In this document: positions 1-6,409 of the stretch, piece by piece
How the letters are laid out: each line of letters starts with the position of its first letter
Numbering within the stretch: position 1 is the stretch's first letter
DNA from: Armatimonadota bacterium
GTDB lineage: Bacteria; Armatimonadota; UBA5829; DTJY01
Assembly: GCA_025358205.1 (NCBI GenBank)
Contig: JANYKG010000117.1
Span: 1-40,558 of the forward strand
Length of the DNA: 40,558 bases
Direction: 5' to 3'
The notes under the pieces: model-generated
Told to the model about the DNA's origin: nothing
The model's input: the letters and a program-made list of their open reading frames with translations, nothing else
Databases searched by the model: none
Program-made: the position numbers and the translations under genes

Positions 1-383
1 CCCGACCCGAGCGGCACATCGCCCTGTATCGCCAGATTAGCGCCGCCGACGGGATAGCCCTTGCGCCTGAGTGTGTGAACCACGCCGCGAGGATAGTTGC
101 TCCACTTGTTCACACGGTCTTTGTGGATTCCCTCAAGCGAGAAGGCCGATATCCGGTCAAAGTTCATGGAGTACAGGCAAACAGCTGACTCCTTGGAAGG
201 AGCGCCCGCCACCAGCACATCCCGGTCTATGGCGATGGGAAGCACGTACCCTTCGTTGTAGTCCGTGTGCTCACCGATGAGATTCACGCGTCCCGGCGCC
301 CGCACTATCACCTGCGGGGCCACGCCGTAAACCTCCACAAACTTATGAGTCAGAGCTTCAATTCTTTCTTCAAGGTCTGCCAT
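1..383 (-). CDS. galK: Galactokinase, N-terminal part (truncated by window edge)
   Basis: The reverse strand reads MADLEERIEALTHKF and continues into RVNLIGEHTDYNEGYVLPIA, the GHMP-family galactokinase signature that binds galactose. The fragment ends at PLGSG, the start of the ATP-binding glycine-rich motif. Galactokinase phosphorylates alpha-D-galactose at C1 in the Leloir pathway, in the cytosol. About 127 codons are present; the C-terminal two thirds lie outside the window. The ATG at 383 is preceded by GGAAAG about 9 bases upstream, and an in-frame TAA closes the frame further upstream, so the start is well fixed. It lies 70 bases downstream of galT on the same strand, a typical gal operon arrangement. 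Identification is from motif recognition. Confidence 0.93.
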   Translation of the reverse strand, partial: MADLEERIEALTHKFVEVYGVAPQVIVRAPGRVNLIGEHTDYNEGYVLPIAIDRDVLVAGAPSKESAVCLYSMNFDRISAFSLEGIHKDRVNKWSNYPRGVVHTLRRKGYPVGGANLAIQGDVPLGS

Positions 384-453
384 TGTATTGCCGTCTTTCC
401 ATTAGTAATGTTCAGGAGTAATGTTAGCCAAAGATGGCGAATGTTCCTGCGAT

Positions 454-1431
454 TCAACTACGCGGTTCCGTCTCTCTCAGTTCCTTCGCCTTTTCCTCGG
501 CCAACGTATCGTTGATGAAAACTCCGGCGCCGGACTCCGACCCTGCCAGGTACTTCAGCTTTTCCTTGGTCCGATACGGCGGGTAGAACTCTATGTGAAA
601 ATGGTAGTAGTCATGCGGCTGGCCGTCCGTGGGCGTCTGGTGCATCACCATCATATAGGGAAAGGACATGCCCCACAGATTGTCATACTTTGAGAGCACC
701 GTCTTCAGCATGCGAGCCAGTGATGACTTTTCGTCCGCCGAGAAATCAGCCAGGCACCCTCGATGCGCACGGGACATTATGTGTACTTCGTAGGGATACC
801 GCGCGTAGAATGGTACAACTGCCGCGAAATGCTCGTCCGACGCGACCACCCGCCTGCCGTCGCGGAACTCCTCGTCGAGGATGTCGCACATCAGGCAGTT
901 ACCGGTCTTCTCCGTATGCTTTTTGCTGGCCTGTAACTCGCGGTCCACAATCGGCGGAATGAACGGATACGCGTAGATCTGGCCGTGCGGGTGTACCAGC
1001 GTAACCCCGATCTCGCGGCCCTTGTTCTCGAATATGAAGACGTAATCCACGCAGTCCAGCGCGCCAAGCTCGTTATACCGATCCGTCCATACGTCAATCA
1101 GGTCTTCAATCTTCTCGACGCTCTCGCCTGCCAGCGATCCAAGATGCTCCGATGAATACAGTATGACCTCACAAGACCCGGACGCCGGCCTGACCTTGAA
1201 CAGATCAGTACCCTCCACAGCAGGCTCCGGCGCGTTTCGCCTGAGCGAGGGGAACTTGTTCTCAAAGGCTACCAGGTCATAGTCCTCGGCGGGAACTTCC
1301 GTCGGGAAGCCCCCCGGTTTGGTCGGACACAGCGGGCAGTAATCGTCCGGCGGGAAGAAAGTGCGTTCCTGCCGATGTGTGGCCGTAATGACCCATTGTT
1401 CAAGTAGTGGATTCCAGCGAAGTTCGGACAA
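454..1431 (-). CDS. galT: Galactose-1-phosphate uridylyltransferase
   Basis: Class I GalT of 325 residues, within the usual family length. It carries the zinc-type CPLC pair (Cys32, Cys35) and the catalytic HPHGQ motif (His147-Pro-His149-Gly-Gln151), where the second histidine is the uridylylated nucleophile in the family. The enzyme exchanges UMP between UDP-glucose and galactose-1-phosphate in the Leloir pathway. The start is TTG at 1431, preceded by AAAGGAA at suitable spacing. It is followed 70 bases later by galK, and a sugar kinase of the ROK family lies upstream, so the run looks like one sugar-use operon. A dispersed double-hairpin repeat sits just upstream, between it and the small Cys-rich gene. 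The histidine-triad nucleotidyltransferase fold also includes ADP-sugar phosphorylases, but the galK neighbour favours GalT. Confidence 0.95.
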   Translation of the reverse strand: MSELRWNPLLEQWVITATHRQERTFFPPDDYCPLCPTKPGGFPTEVPAEDYDLVAFENKFPSLRRNAPEPAVEGTDLFKVRPASGSCEVILYSSEHLGSLAGESVEKIEDLIDVWTDRYNELGALDCVDYVFIFENKGREIGVTLVHPHGQIYAYPFIPPIVDRELQASKKHTEKTGNCLMCDILDEEFRDGRRVVASDEHFAAVVPFYARYPYEVHIMSRAHRGCLADFSADEKSSLARMLKTVLSKYDNLWGMSFPYMMVMHQTPTDGQPHDYYHFHIEFYPPYRTKEKLKYLAGSESGAGVFINDTLAEEKAKELRETEPRS

Positions 1432-1448
1432 CTCGATTCCTTTCTAGC

Positions 1449-1521
1449 GCGGATTATTCATGAAGAAACGCGAATGATGCTCTGAGAACTCTGGATTATT
1501 CATTTCATGAATCATCCAGGC
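1449..1521 (+). repeat. Dispersed double-hairpin element, copy 1
   Basis: Two consecutive hairpins. Hairpin A has arms GGATTATTC (1451-1459) and GAATGATGC (1472-1480). Hairpin B has arms CTGGATTATTCAT (1491-1503) and ATGAATCATCCAG (1507-1519) with a 3-base loop and one wobble-type mismatch. The linker TCTGAGAACT resembles those of the other three copies. It lies between the small Cys-rich ORF and galT, so it would be transcribed inside the operon. Confidence 0.75.
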
Positions 1522-1667
1522 TAAGAGGCCTGTTCAGGCGTAGAACAATCGCAGCAGCGCTGATCGTCGGCGTTGTCTTCCGTGCAGCCGCAGTTCTCGC
1601 GGTCGAACCAGTAGTAGACGAGCGACCTGCCATCTTCCATGGTGATTGTTTCTTTTCTCATCGTCAT
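1521..1667 (-). CDS. Small Cys-rich protein, overlaps the ROK kinase stop
   Basis: A 48-residue ORF starting MTMRKETITMEDGRSLVYYW and ending with CGC, CCDC and a short tail, giving five cysteines. Its ATG overlaps the TGA of the ROK kinase as ATGA, which implies translational coupling; the kinase's last codons (GAGATGGGGGAA) supply a purine-rich ribosome site. The basic-aromatic N-terminal half followed by a cluster of CxC/CCxC cysteines suggests metal binding, but no family is recognised with certainty. The stop codon abuts repeat copy 1. Coding status is supported by the coupling and plausible composition, not by a homologue that I can name. Confidence 0.6.
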   Translation of the reverse strand: MTMRKETITMEDGRSLVYYWFDRENCGCTEDNADDQRCCDCSTPEQAS

Positions 1668-2656
1668 TCCCCCATCTCCTGGAGCACGAGCACCACGCCG
1701 CCAAGCACGCCGGCATCATCACCCAGCGCGGCGGGAACTACGCGACAGACCTCCAACGCTTCCATAAGCGCGTTGGCACGGACGGTTCGCATGATAGGGT
1801 CCCACAACACCGGCCCTGCCTGAGAGATTCCGCCGCCGATGACGACCATCTCCACGTTCAGGAAGTTGATTGTGTTCGCCACTCCTATGCCCACATACCG
1901 CCCGGTCTCGTCCAACACCTCAATGGCCAATTCATCGCCCTTGCCGGCCGCCTCAGCGATCAGCGCGGGTGTGAGGTCAAGATACTTCGGCTTAACCATG
2001 TCCGTCAAGTCGGTCTTCCGTCCCAGGTATATCTTTCGCAGCGCCCGTTCCACAATGGCATCGCGGTTTGCCATGGACTCCAGATCGCCGAAGTTGCCGC
2101 AGCCGCACAATCGTCCGTCCGGGCTGATAATCTGATGGCCGATCTCTCCCCCGCCCTCGTTAGCGCCCAGCCACAGCTTGCCGTTCAGGATGATACCGCC
2201 GCCTATACCGGTGCCGAGCGTCATCATCACCATGCTGCCGATGTTCTTGCCCAGCCCCGCGCCAAAGCGATACTCCCCAAGCGCGGCCACGTTCACGTCG
2301 TTGCCCATATACGCAGCCAGCCCCAGCGCATCGCACACCGGCGCAAGCAACTGCAGGCCGCCCCAGTCCTTGAAGTTCGGCGACCACAGCACCACGCCGT
2401 CACGCGAGATGTGCCGCCCTGGAACGCCCATTCCAATCCCGCAGACGTTGGATGCGGTCACACCGGATGCGGCCATTGCATCGCGGATCACCTGGATGAT
2501 GATAGGAACGGTGACGTCCGGCCCTTCCATGGCGCGTGACGCCAGCCTTGCGTCGCCGATAATCTTGCCCTGCCTATCCGAGACGGCCGCTCTCACGTTC
2601 GTTCCGCCCAGGTCAACTCCTACTATGTACTCGCCCGATGGATTTGGTTTCTGCAT
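1664..2656 (-). CDS. ROK-family sugar kinase (glucokinase-like)
   Basis: A 330-residue ROK kinase. It shows the phosphate-binding DLGGTN motif near residues 15-20, the GTGIGGG loop, an ND pair (GNDVNVAALGE) with the catalytic aspartate, and the EIGH and CGCG zinc region. The canonical zinc motif is CxCGxxGCxE; here it reads CGCGNFGDLE, so the third cysteine is aspartate. It likely phosphorylates glucose or a related hexose in the cytosol, feeding the same sugar pathway as galK and galT downstream. I choose ATG 2656, preceded by GAGG with 6-base spacing; a TTG at 2668 is an in-frame alternative with no good ribosome site. Substrate could also be N-acetyl sugars; only the family is certain. Confidence 0.88.
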   Translation of the reverse strand: MQKPNPSGEYIVGVDLGGTNVRAAVSDRQGKIIGDARLASRAMEGPDVTVPIIIQVIRDAMAASGVTASNVCGIGMGVPGRHISRDGVVLWSPNFKDWGGLQLLAPVCDALGLAAYMGNDVNVAALGEYRFGAGLGKNIGSMVMMTLGTGIGGGIILNGKLWLGANEGGGEIGHQIISPDGRLCGCGNFGDLESMANRDAIVERALRKIYLGRKTDLTDMVKPKYLDLTPALIAEAAGKGDELAIEVLDETGRYVGIGVANTINFLNVEMVVIGGGISQAGPVLWDPIMRTVRANALMEALEVCRVVPAALGDDAGVLGGVVLVLQEMGE

Positions 2657-2705
2657 TTGTATCCTCAATGAGATCGTGAAAAGTATACCGACGGCGAACC
2701 GACCA

Positions 2706-3449
2706 TCAATTCGCGCACCGCGCCTTGTGGCGAAACATAAGATTACCGGTCACAACGACCAGCGTTCCGAAAAGCCCTCTCAAGATCGAATCATCGGCAT
2801 GCACGGCCAGCCTTGCGCCAACCACCGACCCGAGCACGCCGCCCAATGCCAGCCACAACGCAATCCCCCACCTGACGTTTCCGTGTGCGCTATGGATAAG
2901 GGTGCCGGAGACCGCGACCGGTATCATCACCGCCAGCGATATCCCCTGCGCCGATTTCTGCGCAAAGCCGAGCATAAGCGTGAGGACCGGAACCATCACC
3001 AACCCACCGCCAATGCCAAACAATCCGGCCAGCACACCGGTCACCACGCCTATCACCACCACGAACAGACCGCCGCCCAGCGTGTGAGCATCAACCGACC
3101 GGCCCGTCACATGAGAGCTGGCCGCAGCCATAAACACCGCGCTGTAGAGCATCCGCAAGCCAACCAGCGCAAGAAAAATGCCAAAATAGTTCTTCAGATG
3201 ATTTGCGCTCAGCCGATTGCAGAGCTTTGCTCCGACCGCCGCCCCAACCACACCGCCGAACATCAGCTCTATCGCCACGTACCAATCCACCAGGCCATGC
3301 CTGCTGTAGAAGACCGCACCGCTGACCGCCACCACGGCTATTACTGCGAGCGAGGTAGCGTTGGCCCGATGCTGGCTCATCCCCAGCAGAAAGACCATAG
3401 CTGGTACAAGAATCGAACCGCCACCGATACCCAACAACCCACTGAGCAT
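2706..3449 (-). CDS. TauE/SafE-family permease
   Basis: Polytopic membrane protein with the two inverted TauE/SafE halves, each opening with LxGIGGG (SGLLGIGGG near residue 3 and AGLFGIGGG in the second half). The family exports or imports sulfite, sulfoacetate and other organic anions across the inner membrane. It is the first gene of the run leading into the ROK kinase (49 bases between the two), but nothing ties its substrate to sugars. The ATG at 3449 cuts the first membrane helix: in-frame hydrophobic codons (LIIIGFAIS) continue upstream to about 3476 and the frame stays open to 3543, yet no ATG, GTG or TTG occurs there. A non-standard start (CTG or ATH) or a lost start codon is possible. 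Confidence 0.85.
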   Translation of the reverse strand: MLSGLLGIGGGSILVPAMVFLLGMSQHRANATSLAVIAVVAVSGAVFYSRHGLVDWYVAIELMFGGVVGAAVGAKLCNRLSANHLKNYFGIFLALVGLRMLYSAVFMAAASSHVTGRSVDAHTLGGGLFVVVIGVVTGVLAGLFGIGGGLVMVPVLTLMLGFAQKSAQGISLAVMIPVAVSGTLIHSAHGNVRWGIALWLALGGVLGSVVGARLAVHADDSILRGLFGTLVVVTGNLMFRHKARCAN

Positions 3450-3561
3450 ACTAATAGCAAATCCGATGATGATTAAAGATAATATCTTCAGAGATCGGAT
3501 TCGCTGCTGGGTGGAGCTTACTTCTTCCAGGGTAGCGACCTTTCACGGCCGCCGATTTGCT

Positions 3562-3633
3562 CGCATTATTCACGGATAGCGAGAATAATGCGCTGAAGGC
3601 CCTGGATTGTTCATTTCATGAATAACCCAGGCT
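3562..3633 (+). repeat. Dispersed double-hairpin element, copy 2
   Basis: Hairpin A has perfect 10-base arms CGCATTATTC (3562-3571) and GAATAATGCG (3583-3592). Hairpin B has arms CTGGATTGTTCAT (3602-3614) and ATGAATAACCCAG (3618-3630) around TTC; its two mismatches are G-T type and so still pair in RNA. The linker CTGAAGGCC matches copy 3. It lies in the leader of the TauE operon, downstream of the promoter at 3654-3683. Confidence 0.8.
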
Positions 3634-3653
3634 AGCGGAGTGCGACCACCCAT

Positions 3654-3683
3654 ATTATAGACGAATACGCACCAGAATGGCAA
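3654..3683 (-). promoter_or_regulatory. Sigma-70-type promoter for the TauE-ROK-gal operon
   Basis: On the minus strand TTGCCA (3683-3678) is followed by an 18-base spacer and a perfect TATAAT (3659-3654). Predicted transcription starts near 3647 and would run through repeat copy 2 into the TauE gene. Confidence 0.7.
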
Positions 3684-3753
3684 GGTTTTGGTCATGGATC
3701 GGGCGTTGGAGGAGCGTCGGGGGCTACTGATGGAAAAGAAACACCGCCAGCCC

Positions 3754-3782
3754 TTTACAAGCGGAAGAGGAACTGATATAAT
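3754..3782 (+). promoter_or_regulatory. Promoter of the initiator tRNA
   Basis: TTTACA (3754-3759), a 17-base spacer and TATAAT (3777-3782). Predicted transcription begins only a few bases before the tRNA. Confidence 0.8.
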
Positions 3783-3793
3783 GCCCTTGTCGT

Positions 3794-3870
<77 letters not shown>

Positions 3871-3891
3871 TTTTGATTTCTTCCAAACTCG

Positions 3892-3950
3892 GAACTCCGG
3901 TTCTCTTGCGGTTGGTGACAAATGCAAGGTTACGGAGTTCTTTTCTTTTT
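3892..3950 (+). terminator. Rho-independent terminator after the tRNA
   Basis: An outer stem GAACTCCG (3892-3899) / CGGAGTTC (3933-3940) encloses a second stem CTTGC/GCAAG and is followed at once by TTTTCTTTTT. It starts 22 bases after the tRNA. Confidence 0.65.
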
Positions 3951-4125
3951 GCATATCGTCGCCTACTCTCGCTCTTATCACTTCTATGTCCGCTGCCTCA
4001 GCAACCCTTATGTGTGACATCATGCGCGACCGGGTATATGGTTTATGTCAGTGTTTGGGATTGAACGCTCTCTCCAATACATGAAGTCTTTTGACGACAT
4101 GTGAGAAAAAGAAAGAAGGAGAATT

Positions 4126-4473
4126 ATGTTCGAGTCTATCAGCAAAGCCATGATGATCGGACTTGGCGTCGCCGATCTGGCTGCCGACAGAGTCCAGCAG
4201 ACGATCAAGGATCTCGTAGAACGCGGCGACGTAACCGCAGACCAGGGAAAAGAACTCTACAGCGACATCATGGCTCGCATGGAGGAGCGCGGACGCACTG
4301 AAAATGAGCGTGTGCGTAAGCATATGCACGAGGCAATGCGGGATATGGGCATACCCGATCGCAAGCAAATGGCGACCATCGAAGCTAGAATAAAAGCGCT
4401 GGACAAAAAATTGGAGCAGATACTGGATCGCTTGCCGGAGCTTGATGACGCCGAATCGAAGTCGGTGGTCTAG
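4126..4473 (+). CDS. Phasin-like / polyhydroxyalkanoate regulator-type protein
   Basis: A 115-residue, highly charged, helical protein (MFESISKAMMIGLGVADLAA...). The N-terminus is amphipathic; the C-terminal part, from about residue 70, has coiled-coil heptads (IEARIKALDKKLEQILDRL). This matches the COG3937-type 'polyhydroxyalkanoate synthesis regulator phasin' family, whose members are common directly upstream of AarF/UbiB kinases, as here. The function of that pairing is not settled in general; granule binding is only a family label. AAGAAGGAG precedes the ATG with good spacing. The kinase gene begins immediately after its TAG. Confidence 0.75.
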   Translation: MFESISKAMMIGLGVADLAADRVQQTIKDLVERGDVTADQGKELYSDIMARMEERGRTENERVRKHMHEAMRDMGIPDRKQMATIEARIKALDKKLEQILDRLPELDDAESKSVV

Positions 4474-6129
4474 TTGGTTCTGGAGAAGAAACGCAGGCAC
4501 ATCGAACGCTACGTCGAGATAGGACGGGTACTCGCCAAGCACGGATGGGAGCATCTCCTGGGGCGATTTGGGCTCGCCGACCTTCTGCACGTCACGCAGT
4601 CTTCTAACGGCGCACCGCCCGGTCCCATCGAGGTTCGCAAAAGCATCGAGGAGCTTGGCCCGACTTTCATCAAGCTGGGCCAACTCCTGTCTACGCGCCC
4701 GGACATCATACCGAAGGAGTATGCGGACGAGCTTGAAAAGCTACAGGATAAAGCCCCTCCCATTCCCTTCAACGAAGTTCGCCGGGTGATCGAGGAGGAA
4801 TTCGGGCTGCCCATTGAGCAGGTGTTCGCGAAACTTGACCCCGATCCGCTCGCGACGGCCTCCCTCGGACAGGTACACGTTTCCACACTATTGGACGGTC
4901 GGGAGATGGTCGTTAAGATCCAGCGACCCGGCATCATCCAGCAAATAGATACGGACCTGGAGATCATGGCCGGCATAGCCAGGTTCCTCGAACAGCACGT
5001 TGAGCAAGCGCGCACCTATGGACTCTCGGACATCGTAGACGAATTCTCGATCATCATCCACCAGGAAATGGACTACACCAGGGAAGGTCGAAATGGAGAC
5101 AAGCTCCGTGATAATCTCGCCGAGCTAAAGACCACAAGAACTGCCGCCATAGTCTGGGATTACACCACATCTCGCGTGCTCACCCAGGAACGCCTCTGCG
5201 GGATAAAGATCAACGACATACAGGCTCTCGATGCCAATGGTCACGACAGAGCTGCCATCGCGGAGAACCTGTCCCGCGCTTTCCTGAAGATGATTTTTGT
5301 GGATGGCTTCTTCCATTCCGACCCTCATCCTGGCAATCTGGTGGTTCTGGACGACAATGTGGTCGGGATTCTGGACTACGGCCAAATGGGGCGACTGGAT
5401 ACCGATCTGAAAACCAAGATCACGATGCTCTTGTCCGGGTACATCCAGGAGGATTCAAGCGGTTTTGCAGAAACTCTGCTCGAAATAGGCTCCGCGCCTC
5501 CCGACCTGAATCGCAACGCGTATATCAAGGATATTGATCGCCTCCTCAGACAGTACTATGACGTACCGGTCTCCGAGGTCCGCATCGGCGACATGCTCAG
5601 GCGCTCGGTTCAGTTCAGCGCCACGCACCGCATCCGGCTTCCGGCAAACGTAGGCATGCTCGCAAAGGCAATCATTGAAGTAGAGAGCGCTGATCAGTTG
5701 CTTGATCCGCATTACAACCTCACACGAAATTCGCAGGAGTACATAGACCAATCCATCCGTGGCGAGTTGACACCGCGCAAGATCAGAGTCCAACTCCTCC
5801 AGAGTTTTCTTTCCTGGAAGAAGCTTCTCATCCACTTCCCGAATAAATCTGCCGAGATTCTGGATAGCATGGCGGAGAACAGATTCCGAATCATCTTCAA
5901 ACACGAAGGATTGGAGTCGGCCACTAAGGATATAGACCGATCTTCGAACAGATTGGCCTTCGCTCTCATGGCATCCAGCATCATCCTTGGCTCGGCGGTA
6001 ATCCTATCCGCGAAAGTCGGTCCTCTGTACCACGGATATCCCATCATCGGACTGATCGGCTTCGGAATCTCATTTCTGCTCGCGATCTGGCTCATGATTT
6101 CGATTATCCGCGCAGGAAGCTTGTGGTAG
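4474..6129 (+). CDS. AarF/UbiB (ABC1)-family atypical kinase
   Basis: 551 residues with the full ABC1/UbiB kinase set: KLGQ (67-70) of the family-specific KxGQ motif, ASLGQVH (129-135) replacing the glycine loop, Lys148 in VVKIQRP, HSDPHPGN (281-288) and DYG (301-303) for metal binding. Two C-terminal transmembrane segments (about 490-515 and 520-547) anchor it in the membrane. Family members are ATPases or kinases that support quinone biosynthesis or lipid homeostasis. The TTG at 4474 directly follows the TAG of the phasin-like gene, so translation is probably coupled; the N-terminus (RHIERYVEIGRVLAKHG) fits the family, so no large extension is needed. No ubiquinone gene lies in this window, so a quinone role is not shown here. 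Confidence 0.9.
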   Translation: MVLEKKRRHIERYVEIGRVLAKHGWEHLLGRFGLADLLHVTQSSNGAPPGPIEVRKSIEELGPTFIKLGQLLSTRPDIIPKEYADELEKLQDKAPPIPFNEVRRVIEEEFGLPIEQVFAKLDPDPLATASLGQVHVSTLLDGREMVVKIQRPGIIQQIDTDLEIMAGIARFLEQHVEQARTYGLSDIVDEFSIIIHQEMDYTREGRNGDKLRDNLAELKTTRTAAIVWDYTTSRVLTQERLCGIKINDIQALDANGHDRAAIAENLSRAFLKMIFVDGFFHSDPHPGNLVVLDDNVVGILDYGQMGRLDTDLKTKITMLLSGYIQEDSSGFAETLLEIGSAPPDLNRNAYIKDIDRLLRQYYDVPVSEVRIGDMLRRSVQFSATHRIRLPANVGMLAKAIIEVESADQLLDPHYNLTRNSQEYIDQSIRGELTPRKIRVQLLQSFLSWKKLLIHFPNKSAEILDSMAENRFRIIFKHEGLESATKDIDRSSNRLAFALMASSIILGSAVILSAKVGPLYHGYPIIGLIGFGISFLLAIWLMISIIRAGSLW

Positions 6130-6171
6130 CATCCGTGAGCTTTCCGCAGATGATACCACGCGCAAATCCCC

Positions 6172-6214
6172 TGCCCGGCTCTGGTGTTTCAGGTTCAGCG
6201 GGCAATTTTCCTAT
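6172..6214 (+). terminator. Possible terminator after the AarF gene
   Basis: TGCCCG (6172-6177) pairs with CGGGCA (6199-6204), followed by ATTTTCCTATTT. The stem is short and the loop long, so this is a weak call. Confidence 0.35.
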
Positions 6215-6291
6215 TTATGCAGGCGCACCAGCATACAATGCCAAATGAATTCATGCTAACAACACCGTGATCGCCCATCTGCAAATTTCTG

Positions 6292-6320
6292 TTTACGTTT
6301 GAATAAGTTCATGATATAAT
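6292..6320 (+). promoter_or_regulatory. Promoter of the M6 metalloprotease gene
   Basis: TTTACG (6292-6297), 17-base spacer, perfect TATAAT (6315-6320). The predicted transcript starts around 6327, downstream of an in-frame ATG at 6323, which supports the start at 6410. Confidence 0.75.
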
Positions 6321-6409
6321 CTATGAAAGATGTGCTCCATGCTACCTCTCCTCAGGCATTATGCCAAGGGGCTTGTAGTCTGACAAGGCATCGGCCAGGA
6401 GATATTGAT

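Noticed and set aside
2178-3476. A 432-codon open frame on the plus strand
   Set aside because: It is antisense to the ROK kinase and TauE genes, which have clear family motifs; its translation is low-complexity Pro/Arg/His text with no domain.
6323-6409. Upstream ATG extension of the M6 protease
   Set aside because: It precedes the predicted transcription start and would place 29 residues before a normal signal peptide; AGGAG stands before ATG 6410.
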